From an uncultured Aquimarina sp. (GTDB lineage: Bacteria; Bacteroidota; Bacteroidia; Flavobacteriales; Flavobacteriaceae), in NCBI RefSeq assembly GCF_947492965.1, contig NZ_CANLOZ010000009.1:87862-151861 (forward strand): a DNA stretch of 64,000 nucleotides, in the 5' to 3' direction. This document shows positions 18,326-29,100 of this stretch, in pieces (the first letter of the stretch is position 1; each line of letters starts with the position of its first letter). Position numbers and translations under genes: made by a program. The notes under the pieces were generated by a model, which searched no databases, had not been told where the DNA came from, and saw only the letters and a program-made list of their open reading frames with translations.

Positions 18326-21300
18326 CTAAAATTTAAGATTAACACCTAATAAATATGTTCTTGGTACTGGATAAAAACCTTGGTCTATTCCTCCACCGAT
18401 AGGCGCACCGGAAGATGCTGCCGGATCATACCCTTGATATTCTGTAAATGTGTATAGGTTATTTATAGAAGCATATACTCTAAACTTATCGATACCTATA
18501 GGTTGCATATATTGATCAGAAAAAGTATATCCTAATTGTATATTTTGAATTCTTAGATAAGATCCATCTTCTACGTAAAAACTTGAGAATAAATTATTAG
18601 AATTGGCACCTGTTGTTACTCTAGGAAACTCATTAGTAGATCCTTCTCCAGTCCAACGATCTAAGAACCCTGTTCTTCTGTTCACTAAGGGCTGATTACG
18701 TTCATAATTTCTGATAATATCATTACCTAATGATGCGAATGCATATGCTGTAAAGTCAATATTCTTATATTCGAAACCAATATTTAATCCCATTGTTACA
18801 TCTGGGATAGGATTTCCAATATCTGTTCTATCATCTGAATTAATTTCTCCATCACCATTTACATCTACATATCTAAGATCTCCTGGTGCTGCATTTGCCT
18901 GAGTCGCATGAGCATCTACTTCTGCTTGATTCTGAAAAACACCATCGGTTTGTAATCCGAAGAAATATCCTATAGGTTTACCAGCTTCCATTCTTGATGG
19001 AGGATCCTGTCCTACTCCAAATGAACCTCCTGCGATAAAACTATTATCACTATTTACGGCTATTACTTCATTATCAATTGTCGTTAAATTGAAACTTGCA
19101 TTTAATTTGAAGTTTTCAGAAAAACGATCATTATAACTAATCAGGAATTCATATCCTTTATTTTCCACAATACCTGCATTAATGATAGGAGGAGCTGATC
19201 CAGGAGCAGCTACTCCTAAAATTCCTGAAACGGGTGCAACTACCAACAAATCTTCTGTACGCTTTTTGAAATAATCAAAGGTGATATCGATTTTATTATC
19301 CCAAAATCTGGTATCAAAACCAATATCTAATGTTTTTTGTTGTTCCCACTTAATTTCTGGGTTAGAAAGTTGTCCTATTGCAGTACCAAATAATAACTCA
19401 TCGTTAATTACGTAAGCTCCTTCTCCATTTAATAAAGAAACAAATCCAAAATCTCCGATTCTATCATTTCCTATAACTCCATAACTTCCTCTAATTTTTA
19501 GAAAGTTTAACCAACTACTATCATTCAGAAAGGATTCATCAGATACCACCCATCCTACTGAAGCAGAAGGAAAATATCCGAACTTATTTTTGGGACCAAA
19601 TTTTGTAGAACCATCCCTACGCAAAACGGCAGAGAATAAATACTTTCCTTTATATCCGTATTGTAATCTGGTAAAATATGATAAGAGTCTACTATCAAAT
19701 TCATTTCCTCCATTCTGAAAATTATTTACCACATCAGAGGCCTGAGAAATATTAGCATTTGAATAAGAATTGTCTATAATATCAAAACCTGTGAAACTTG
19801 TAAAAGTTCCCGTTGTTTTAAAAACTGACATTCCTAATAATACCTTTACATCATGATCATCTGCAAATATCTTTTCGTACTTTAAAAAGTTATCCCAAGT
19901 AAAATCTCTAAAGAAATTTTTGAATTCCGTAACGTTACTTCTATCTACATTAAATACCTTTCCTGATCCATAAAATACTTCTGGAGAAAATACTTTTCCG
20001 TCTACCTCGGAATAATTAAACTGAAACTTAGATTCTGCTGTGAAATTATTTAGAAAATCATAACGAAGACCAAACGTAGCTCCTATTCTATTTACTTGCG
20101 TCTTATTGAACGTGTTTTCTATCTGAGCTACAGGGTTAATAACTTCATTTCCTAAACCTTCCGCTAATGTAAAATCTCCATTCTCGTCTCTAACTGATAA
20201 TGTTGGCGCCATATTTAAAGCATTGAACAATACTGAACCTAATGTGTTTTCTAATAAAGTTTTTCTATTTGTTTGTGTAAAAATCCCAGAAGTTGTGAAC
20301 TTAAAGTTTTTGGCAAAATCTAAACTATAATTTAATCGTCCTGTAAAACGATCAAAATTAGCATCAGAACCACCTACAATCCCATCTTGTGATAAATAAG
20401 AAACTCCTCCCGCATATGTAGATTTTTCTCCTCCACCAGATAGGTTAAAATTAATATTGGAAATCGCAGCGGTTCTAAAAATTTCATCTTGCCAATCAGT
20501 ACCTTCTCCCAATGTTGTAAAGTTTGGAAAAGGTGGTGTACTTCCTCCAGCTGCAAATGCTTCGTTGATAATAACCCCATATTCTGTGGCATTTAATACA
20601 GGTAATCTTCTAGTCGTTTCTTGAAAACCCGCATAAGAATCCAATTCAAATTTTAGATCTGTATTTTTATATCCTGACTTTGTTGTTATCAGAATAACAC
20701 CATTTGCGGCTCTTACTCCATAAATACCTGCTGTAGCATCTTTAAGTACATTAATACTCTCTATATCATTTGGGTTTAAAACACTTAGATCCTCTATCAC
20801 ATTACCATCTACCAAAATCAAAGGTCTACTATCACCGTTCGTAGAAATTCCACGTATAGAAATGGTAGAACCACTTCCTGGAGAACTTGATTGTGTGGTA
20901 ATATTTACACCTGCTACTTGTCCTTGCAACGCTTGCTCTACCCTAACAGGGTTTAATTCTTCAATCGTTTCAGAACCTAGTACAGAAACTGCTCCTGTAA
21001 TTTCTTTTTTAGTTTGAGAGCCATATCCTATAACAATTACTTGTTCTAGGGATTGACTATCTTCTTGCATGGTTACATTAATCTCAGAATTCTGTCCAAC
21101 CTTTATTTCTTGAGTTGTAAAACCGATATACGAAAAAACTAATGTGCTTCCGATGGAAACATTATTTAGTGTATAGTTTCCATTAAAATCGGTAACTGCT
21201 CCATTAGATGTGTTTTTCACAATTACGTTCACACCTGGCAATTCTAAACCAGTTGCATCTTTTACCTTCCCATTAACATTAATTTCTTGAGCACTTATAA

Positions 21301-21343
21301 CTGTTGTCAAAAAAACAACAATTAAGAAATATGCAATTTTCAT
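18326..21343 (-). CDS. susC: SusC family TonB-dependent outer-membrane transporter
   Basis: 1005 residues. A signal peptide is followed by a carboxypeptidase-regulatory-like domain (about 22-105, GVNVIVKNTSNGAVTDFNG), the plug domain (about 110-230, with VIVIGYGSQTKKEITGAVS and the SusC-specific IRGIS and LVDGN segments) and a 22-strand beta-barrel ending in YLLGVNLKF, with a terminal aromatic residue as needed for outer-membrane insertion. It imports oligosaccharides with energy from TonB-ExbBD. It is the first gene after the regulator and has its own likely promoter in the 255-base gap upstream. Confidence 0.95.
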   Translation of the reverse strand: MKIAYFLIVVFLTTVISAQEINVNGKVKDATGLELPGVNVIVKNTSNGAVTDFNGNYTLNNVSIGSTLVFSYIGFTTQEIKVGQNSEINVTMQEDSQSLEQVIVIGYGSQTKKEITGAVSVLGSETIEELNPVRVEQALQGQVAGVNITTQSSSPGSGSTISIRGISTNGDSRPLILVDGNVIEDLSVLNPNDIESINVLKDATAGIYGVRAANGVILITTKSGYKNTDLKFELDSYAGFQETTRRLPVLNATEYGVIINEAFAAGGSTPPFPNFTTLGEGTDWQDEIFRTAAISNINFNLSGGGEKSTYAGGVSYLSQDGIVGGSDANFDRFTGRLNYSLDFAKNFKFTTSGIFTQTNRKTLLENTLGSVLFNALNMAPTLSVRDENGDFTLAEGLGNEVINPVAQIENTFNKTQVNRIGATFGLRYDFLNNFTAESKFQFNYSEVDGKVFSPEVFYGSGKVFNVDRSNVTEFKNFFRDFTWDNFLKYEKIFADDHDVKVLLGMSVFKTTGTFTSFTGFDIIDNSYSNANISQASDVVNNFQNGGNEFDSRLLSYFTRLQYGYKGKYLFSAVLRRDGSTKFGPKNKFGYFPSASVGWVVSDESFLNDSSWLNFLKIRGSYGVIGNDRIGDFGFVSLLNGEGAYVINDELLFGTAIGQLSNPEIKWEQQKTLDIGFDTRFWDNKIDITFDYFKKRTEDLLVVAPVSGILGVAAPGSAPPIINAGIVENKGYEFLISYNDRFSENFKLNASFNLTTIDNEVIAVNSDNSFIAGGSFGVGQDPPSRMEAGKPIGYFFGLQTDGVFQNQAEVDAHATQANAAPGDLRYVDVNGDGEINSDDRTDIGNPIPDVTMGLNIGFEYKNIDFTAYAFASLGNDIIRNYERNQPLVNRRTGFLDRWTGEGSTNEFPRVTTGANSNNLFSSFYVEDGSYLRIQNIQLGYTFSDQYMQPIGIDKFRVYASINNLYTFTEYQGYDPAASSGAPIGGGIDQGFYPVPRTYLLGVNLKF

Positions 21344-21365
21344 AAGCTTTTTTCTTTGAATTACT

Positions 21366-21373
21366 CAAATTTA
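21366..21373 (-). promoter_or_regulatory. Candidate -7 box for susC
   Basis: TAAATTTG on the minus strand matches the Bacteroidota -7 consensus TAnnTTTG, 22 bases upstream of the susC ATG. The matching -33 TTTG is not clear, which fits a promoter that depends on an activator such as the adjacent propeller regulator. Confidence 0.45.
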
Positions 21374-21598
21374 GCCACGAATGTTAAGAAATCATTAATA
21401 AGAGGCCACAACAAAAAACATACAGTAATGAAGTTTTTTTTAATAATATCTTATGAATTTATTATAAAATGCAGTAAAATCAATAGCTATTAAGGATTTG
21501 AAGACTTTTGAAAAAAACGAAACAAAATCTAGTTTGTATACCTACTACAACGTTAGAGTATAGGTAATGTTGAGGTGATTATTAATAATGTTGTAGTC

Positions 21599-24406
21599 TT
21601 AAATTTCCAAGATGTAGTTTACCAAACTATCTGAATGCTCTAACTCCAACTTTTTTCTTAAACGATATCGTTTAATTTCGACACTTCTCACAGAAATATT
21701 TAATAATGGTGCAATTTCTTTAGATGATAAATTGAGCCTTAAATAGGTGCAGAATCTTAAATCATGAGGCGTTAAATTGGAATGTTTGGCTTTTAGTTTT
21801 TTTAGAAAATCTTTATCCACATTATTAAAGGCCTCTTCAAAATGTCTCCAATCGTCTTTATTGTTTAAATTTCTGTCAATAATACGCTCTACATTCTTTA
21901 AACCATTAGTCTCTTGATGCGATTTTTGAAGTTCTTTTTTAATCGTATTTAAGATTTCATTCTTTTTAATAATACTCATTGTCGAAGACGCCAACTCTCT
22001 ATTTTTACTTTCAATATCCTGAGTTAACTTTTCATTATTCAATTTCATTATCTCTCTCTCATTCTCTAACTGTCTAAGCTCTAACTGTTTTTTATTTTCC
22101 TCTACCAGTTTCTCTTTCTGCTTAGTATAATATCGATTATAAGCTTTATTAATAGCAAACAAAGCAGCCAAAAACAGGATTGAATATAATATAATGGCAA
22201 ATACCGAAAAATACCATGGTCTATCGATAGTAAACTCATAAATCATTTCTTCAGTAGTTACATCGTTACCAATTTTAGCTCTTACAACAAATTTGTATTC
22301 TCCAAAAGGCAAATTCTCAAAAACCTTACTAGTCTCTGTTGTCCATGCACTCCAATCCTCATAAAACCCTTCTAGTTTATATTGAAACTTCGAGATGAGA
22401 TATTTATCATATTCTGGGATGGTATATGAAAAAGAAATTGTATTAAGGTTTGATCTAAAAACTGGATCTTCTTGAGAAATATTTACTTTTTCAAATTCGG
22501 TATCTTTTTGTTTTACTTCTACGTTCTCCAGAATAATAGTATGATTTTCTGAGTGAACTTTAGAAATATCTAGCACGATATACCCATCTGTAGTACCTAA
22601 TAAGTAAGTATCATCCTTTAGATGCAACATATTCTCATAACCTATCATTTCCTTTCGCAAAGTATACGGTATTGGTATTTTTTTAGCATCTAAATTTTCT
22701 GAAAATTGACTTTGAAAAATGTAATTCAATTCATTTTCTGCAAAACTCCAAAGCCCTCCTTTATTATCTTTTACCAATCTCCCTACATTATCTTTTTGAA
22801 CACCAAAAGCTTCATTAATTATGTTGGTTTTATTAAATTTTTGTTCCTTCTTATTGTAGTGAAAGACACCTTTGTCATGAACATAGAAAAAATCATCTTT
22901 GTAGGTTATTATTCTGGAGTTCTTTCCTTTTGGTGTTAGCGTATCTTTAGATACTGTTTGTATTCTAGTAAAGTTAGTATCAAGTGTTAATTGGAAAAGT
23001 CCCTTATATTCATGATTAATCCAAAACTTATCATCATAAAATTCTAAAAATCTAGCAGAATAATCAAAGCCTTCTATTTTATGTTTAAGTCCCCAGCTGT
23101 CATTCTTTTTTTCTAAAATACTAAGCCCCGTATAATGCCCCTGTAACAACCAATTTGGATGATTTGGCAAGGTTCTAAATATCCATGTCCCTCCTACTTC
23201 ACTAATCAATTTAGAACTACCTTTATTTATAAGAAAAGTACCAGCGTCGTGTCCGCAAAATAATGTGTTATCATACGTAAAAAGATTCCAGACTTGCCCA
23301 TTGGTTCCTTCTACAAATTTAAACTCTTCGGTTTCATCAAGTTTTTTATAAAACAAGCCTTGATTTGTTCCTAAGTATAAATGGCCGTCAAAAATGATCG
23401 TTGTATAAACAGTTCCTATTACTCCTTTATCGTCATAAAAACTTTGTACCGCTGATTTTATATTTAAACAATTAATCCCTTTATCTAAACCTAACCAAAT
23501 GTTTCCTTCTACATCCTCAAAAGATGATAAAACTGTATTATTACTTAAACCTTTGGCTTGATTAATTTGAAAAACAATCTCTCCTTTCGGATCAAAATAC
23601 ATCACTCCTTTAGAAATTGTTCCCAATACAAAACCTCCATCTTTAAGTATCGTACAACTATAAACTGTGGTATTCTCTAATAGATTATCCGACGGTATTT
23701 CCCATTTATTTATATTATCACCGGAAAGAGTAAAAAATCCTTTAGTTGCAGTAAGTAAAATGATTTCATTCTGATATTTTGAAATACTAACTATTTTATC
23801 ATTTATAATTTCGGGATTATCTATAACTAGTATTGGTTTCCCTTTAACTATCTTATAGATTCCGTGTGATACATCCTGATAATAAATACTTCCATTAACA
23901 TTAAATATATTGGTAATAGTAAGATTAGCATCTATAAATGAAATTTCCTCTGTATTGGTATTATAAAAATAAATTCTGTTTAATGACTGAAATAAAATCC
24001 ATTCATCCTGATTAATGATATGCCAAAACTGTTCATCCTCTATAAGTTTGTCTTGAAGTTTTTTTGTTAAAGAGGAATATTCTAGTTTGCCAAAGTTATT
24101 CTTTTTCCAGTATCCAAAATCCATATAGAAGCCCGTATAAATACGATCGCCTATTACTTTTACAGATCGCATTACGGTTTCATTTGGTGTAGGATACAAT
24201 TCCCAATTGGCTCCATTGTATTCTAACAGTCCTTTATTATTGGCTATATAAACATACTTGTTAGCAGCCTGGGAAATTGACCAATTTTGAGTTTCTGCAC
24301 CATAAACTTCGGGCAAATACACCTCTATTGGAGGTAACTCCTGACCAACTATAAAAGTCGGAAGTACATAAAATAGAATTAAAAATATGCTTTTTCTAAT
24401 ACTCAA
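21599..24406 (-). CDS. Membrane-anchored beta-propeller sensor with LuxR-type DNA-binding domain
   Basis: 935 residues. A signal peptide leads into a long periplasmic region of two-component-regulator propeller blades (about 30-640; motifs such as GNIWLGLDKGINCL), then a Y_Y_Y domain (about 655-725), one membrane segment (about 730-752), a coiled coil (about 758-810) and a C-terminal LuxR/GerE-like helix-turn-helix (about 872-935, LSSKEIAPLLNISVRSVEIKRY). No histidine-kinase or receiver domain is present, so it differs from the hybrid two-component regulators of Bacteroides and resembles SusR-like direct regulators. It probably senses glucan oligosaccharide in the periplasm and controls susC. 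The start is TTG, directly after the TAA of the symporter gene and in the same frame. The next ATG would delete the signal peptide, so TTG is preferred. Confidence 0.85.
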   Translation of the reverse strand: MSIRKSIFLILFYVLPTFIVGQELPPIEVYLPEVYGAETQNWSISQAANKYVYIANNKGLLEYNGANWELYPTPNETVMRSVKVIGDRIYTGFYMDFGYWKKNNFGKLEYSSLTKKLQDKLIEDEQFWHIINQDEWILFQSLNRIYFYNTNTEEISFIDANLTITNIFNVNGSIYYQDVSHGIYKIVKGKPILVIDNPEIINDKIVSISKYQNEIILLTATKGFFTLSGDNINKWEIPSDNLLENTTVYSCTILKDGGFVLGTISKGVMYFDPKGEIVFQINQAKGLSNNTVLSSFEDVEGNIWLGLDKGINCLNIKSAVQSFYDDKGVIGTVYTTIIFDGHLYLGTNQGLFYKKLDETEEFKFVEGTNGQVWNLFTYDNTLFCGHDAGTFLINKGSSKLISEVGGTWIFRTLPNHPNWLLQGHYTGLSILEKKNDSWGLKHKIEGFDYSARFLEFYDDKFWINHEYKGLFQLTLDTNFTRIQTVSKDTLTPKGKNSRIITYKDDFFYVHDKGVFHYNKKEQKFNKTNIINEAFGVQKDNVGRLVKDNKGGLWSFAENELNYIFQSQFSENLDAKKIPIPYTLRKEMIGYENMLHLKDDTYLLGTTDGYIVLDISKVHSENHTIILENVEVKQKDTEFEKVNISQEDPVFRSNLNTISFSYTIPEYDKYLISKFQYKLEGFYEDWSAWTTETSKVFENLPFGEYKFVVRAKIGNDVTTEEMIYEFTIDRPWYFSVFAIILYSILFLAALFAINKAYNRYYTKQKEKLVEENKKQLELRQLENEREIMKLNNEKLTQDIESKNRELASSTMSIIKKNEILNTIKKELQKSHQETNGLKNVERIIDRNLNNKDDWRHFEEAFNNVDKDFLKKLKAKHSNLTPHDLRFCTYLRLNLSSKEIAPLLNISVRSVEIKRYRLRKKLELEHSDSLVNYILEI

Positions 24407-26053
24407 TTAATTAAAATAGATGTAAGTAGATATCACTATTAAACATATAACAGCTCCTACCACTTTGGTATATTTCCAAGGAGTAATATCCACTTCTTTT
24501 GTATACTGCTGTTCATATGCCTCTTCTCTAGGATACAATTTACCAATAATTAACATGATAATTATATTAACCACAAAAAGAATCGCCATCACATGTAAAA
24601 AATGAGGATATGCAGCGGATTCTATTTTTCCTAATGCTACAACGTCTGTAACACCATTCGCTTTCGCAGCTTCCACCGCATTACTTTGAAGTGCCGGTTT
24701 GATTATAAACTGACTAATAATATATAATACTGATCCAGATATTATACCAATCTTACCTGCTATAGCAGGAACCTTCTTAGTAAGATATCCCACAACGATA
24801 ATAGTTAAAATAGGTATACTGTAAATACCATTTACTTCTTGTAAATAATCAAAAAGACTTCCTGCATTTGCAATAAATGGTGCTACTGCCATCGCTAACA
24901 CTGCTAACAAAATACCGAAACTTTTTCCTGCTTTTACCACTTGCCTTTCACTAGCATCCTTATTAATGTATTCTTTGTAAATATCTAAACCAAATAGAGT
25001 TACCGAACTATTCAAAGCACTATTAAAAGAACTCAAAATAGCTCCAAATAATACTGCAGCAAAAAAGCCTACCAATGATACCGGCAACACTTTACTTACT
25101 AATGTAGGATATGCTTCATCCGCTACTTCTAATTCTCCATTAAAAAGATGAAAAGCGATTATTCCTGGTAATACCACAATAATTGGCCCTAATATTTTTA
25201 AGAACGAACCTAGCAATAATCCTTTTTGCCCTTCTTTTAGATTTTTAGCTCCTAAAGCTCTTTGTATAATAGCCTGATTTGTTCCCCAATAAAATAACTG
25301 AACCAACATCATTCCCGTAAATATAGTTGCAAACGGTATAGAAGAATCGCTATCTCCTATAACCTTAAATTTTTCTGGATTAGAGTTCATTAAGGTACTG
25401 ATACCATCTCCGATACTACCATCACCTATTTCTAATAATCCAAAAACAGGAATCATAATACCTCCTATTAATAATCCTACCGCGTTAATCGTATCTGAAA
25501 CTGCCACTGCTTTTAGTCCTCCAAAAATTGCATAAATAGAACCAATAACTCCTATTCCAATTACACATATCCAAATGGAAGCATTTTTCGAAACTCCTAA
25601 TAGCTCTGGAATATCGAACATTGTACTTATCGCTAAAGAACCAGAATACAATACAATAGGCAAGAAAACTACAACATAACCAGTTAAAAATAGTCCGGAA
25701 GTAATTGCTTTTGTAGTTGTATCATAACGTCTTTCTAGAAACTGGGGTACTGTAGTGATTCCACCTTTAAGATATCTTGGTAATAAAAAAATAGCAGTGA
25801 TCACCATAGCAATAGCAGCTAAAGTCTCCCATGCCATTACCAAAATCCCTTCTGAATAAGAAGATCCATTTAAACCTACTATCTGTTCTGTAGACAGATT
25901 GGTTAATAATAAAGATCCCGCAATGACAACAGCTGTTAAACTACGTCCACCTAAAAAATAACCGTCTGAAGAAGTTTCGTCTGTTTTTCTTGTAGCTAAA
26001 TAAGAAATAACCGCAACTAAAAGTGTGAAACCTACAAAAGAAATGATACCCAT
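24407..26053 (-). CDS. Sodium/solute symporter (SLC5/SGLT-like)
   Basis: 548 residues with 13-14 predicted membrane helices, of the solute:sodium symporter family. The YFLGGRSLTAVVIAGSLLLTN start, the unwound first helix region (STEQIVGLNG) and the WGTNQAIIQRALGAKNLKEG segment resemble the Na+/glucose branch (vSGLT) rather than the proline or acetate branches. With the GH3 enzyme upstream of it in the pathway, glucose or a short glucan is the likely substrate. It is the first gene of the locus and touches the regulator gene without a spacer. Confidence 0.88.
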   Translation of the reverse strand: MGIISFVGFTLLVAVISYLATRKTDETSSDGYFLGGRSLTAVVIAGSLLLTNLSTEQIVGLNGSSYSEGILVMAWETLAAIAMVITAIFLLPRYLKGGITTVPQFLERRYDTTTKAITSGLFLTGYVVVFLPIVLYSGSLAISTMFDIPELLGVSKNASIWICVIGIGVIGSIYAIFGGLKAVAVSDTINAVGLLIGGIMIPVFGLLEIGDGSIGDGISTLMNSNPEKFKVIGDSDSSIPFATIFTGMMLVQLFYWGTNQAIIQRALGAKNLKEGQKGLLLGSFLKILGPIIVVLPGIIAFHLFNGELEVADEAYPTLVSKVLPVSLVGFFAAVLFGAILSSFNSALNSSVTLFGLDIYKEYINKDASERQVVKAGKSFGILLAVLAMAVAPFIANAGSLFDYLQEVNGIYSIPILTIIVVGYLTKKVPAIAGKIGIISGSVLYIISQFIIKPALQSNAVEAAKANGVTDVVALGKIESAAYPHFLHVMAILFVVNIIIMLIIGKLYPREEAYEQQYTKEVDITPWKYTKVVGAVICLIVISTYIYFN

Positions 26054-26197
26054 TTTATAATTTTAATGATTTGTTAACACCATAAAAATATCAGTTATCA
26101 TTTAATAGTATTAAAGATTATATTAAAAAAATACGAATGTATAGTTTTTGTATAGGTCTTTTTGCGAATAACCCAATGAAATACAAATTGTTATAAA

Positions 26198-29100
26198 TTA
26201 TACTTTCTTGTAGTGTATTGTATATCTCCAATAAGAAAAAGCTCCTAAAACTGCCCATGCTATGAAACTATAATACACTGCACTCGGAGTTACAACTTGA
26301 TCTCCACTTGCATAGGAATGCAACCCTTTTAGATAGAAATTCACTCCAAAATAAGTCATCAAAATCGATCCTACGGCCAAAACTGACATTAAGTTAAAAA
26401 ACCATCTACCTCTTAAACCAGGAACTAATCTCATGTGTATTACAAAAGCATATACCATAATACTCACTAATGCCCAAGTTTCTTTAGGATCCCATCCCCA
26501 GTAACGCCCCCAACTTTCATTTGCCCACATTCCTCCTAAGAAATTACCGATGGTTAACATCACTAACCCTATGGTTAAAGCCATTTCATTAATAATAGTA
26601 ATCTCTTTGATTGTTAGGTCCATTCTCTTTTTGTTTGACTTTGTGGTTAATACCATCAATAAAAGCGAGAGTATTCCTAGAATTGCTCCAACAAAGAATG
26701 GTCCATAACTAGCAACTATAATAGATACATGAATTAGTACCCAATACGAATCTAATACCGGTTGTAGGTTAGCGATCGCAGGATCTGTCCAGTTCTCGTG
26801 TGCAAAAAATAGTATAATTGCAGCTACAAAAGCGGTTGCAGCTACAGTAAGACTACTTTTCTTACCAAATGCCAATCCTAAAGCCATAGTAGCCCAAGCG
26901 ACATATATCATGGATTCGTAAGCATCACTCCAAGGAGCATGACCTGAAACATACCATCTAATAATTAAACCAGAAGTGTGAATCATAAAAATAAGTACGG
27001 TAATTCCTGTAAAAACCTGTATTAAGAACTTTACGAACTTATTCTTGTGGAAAAATATTCCAAAAATGATGATTAAAATGAATAAGACACTTGTTAATCC
27101 ATAATAGCGATATAAAGTTCTAAAAATATCGTATTTATTAAGAGCTATTTCCGCTTGTATCTTTTCGTCTTTTGGCATTACTTCACTTCCAAACTTATTC
27201 TGGAATGATTTAATACTTTCTATATACTGTTCTGGTTTGCTATAATCTCCAGTTTTTCTTGCTTCCTGTAATGACTGTATGTAGATTGGAATGATCTGTT
27301 TAGTGTATACAGAATCCATCCCCGTAAACTTATACTCATTTAATTGAGGTACAGAAACCCATTTATTACCTTCGTCATTAGGTACAGGAAATATTCTAAG
27401 AATACCGCCACCTAACGCTTGATTTAATAAATAAAACTTATCATGGGTTTTCAAAAAGTCTTTTTCAAAACTACTCGGTGTACTTGTACTACTTGCTTTT
27501 TCTAAGTAAGGATCTAATTTATACGATCCATCTTGCTCTACCAAGTCAATTAGAGACACTCTTCTTTCTGATTTAGAAACTCCTAAAATCTTACGCAAAC
27601 TATCATTTTCTCGTTGAATCTCAATAATCGGAATGCTATACCATATAAATGGATTCTCTAACATGGAAACAAATACTTGATCCGCTGTTAACCCTTCATA
27701 AGTATCCTTTTTGCTAAGCTTTCGAAGTAACTCGGAAGAAAACGTATTTACAGGTTTCATTCTACCACGCTCATCCTGAATAACAATACTTCCAAATTTT
27801 GCAGCATGTTCCTTGCTTACAGCATTTGCCTTAATAATAGAATCAAGTTTCGCTTTACTCGGTAGCGTTTGCAAATGATTTACATGGTCTATTTGTTCTT
27901 GAGCAAAAGAAAAACTACTGGTCACCAATGCTAGTAGGATAGCTAAATTTTTCTTTTTCGACTTTACCTTATTCAACATCTTCTCAAGATCTTTAAATCT
28001 AGATCCTCTTGTAAATAAAATTAACATGAGCCCAAGATATAATAGCAAATATCCAGCATAGGTTATCATAGTACCCCAATAATCATGACTTACAGACAAT
28101 ATCGTAGTTTTCTCATCTGGTTCAAAAGATGCCTGAAAAAAACGATATCCTTTATGATCCAATACATGATTCATATAGATATCATAAGGCTCTGGAGTTT
28201 TATTTTCTTCTACAATATCAACCTTGCTCATAAATGACTTATACACCTTTTGAGTTCCTGGCTGTTTCTCAGCAATGAAATCATTAAGTTTTAAAGCAAA
28301 AGGTAGCTCCAATCGCTTCGATCCATAGCTAAAATACATATCCAAACCACCAAGAGAAACTTTTTGCATATCATTAGCATATCCTTTTCCTCCTAGCAAT
28401 TTCACCTCTTTTGTTTCTCCCTTAGTAGTAACATCCAAAATTAACGCATCTTGTTGTCCTTTGTCTTTTACTTCGATAGGAACTACATCGTATATCCCAG
28501 TAATTACCGGATCAGGAATTACAAACTGCATTCCTGCTGTTTGATACAATGACCTTAACATTAAGGGCTGTAGACTATCTTTAACTACCAAACCTTGTTT
28601 TTGATCAGCCATTCTCAAAAATGAACCATCAAAAGGAGATTCTATATAATACTCATCGTCCTTATAAGTAATGTTAATAGCTCCTTTTGTAGGTACATTA
28701 AAAGCTACTAAAATATTGTGTATGTTAGAAACCTCCCCTTCTTTTAAGTAATGCTCATGTCTGCTTCCATCACCTGCTTCCACGATCTTTAGATAATTAT
28801 CACCTTCTTCTGTTTCTACTAAGCCCATTTCTGCGCCAGTGATATAATCTTTATAGGTTATCGTAACAGGCTGCTTGTTATAATCGGTATTTATAACAAA
28901 ATGGTTGTTTGTTGCTTCTGTAAGTTCTAATTGCTCAGAAAGAGGTCTTCTTCTTGGCTCTCCATTTATTTCACCGTCCAAAAAAATAGTTAGGTAAGTT
29001 CTTTCTGAAAGAAATTCTGAAGTAGTTTCTCCCTCTCTTATAGGCATCACACCTTCATAACTAATATATCTTGTGATAAAAGCTCCTAAGAGAATTAAAA

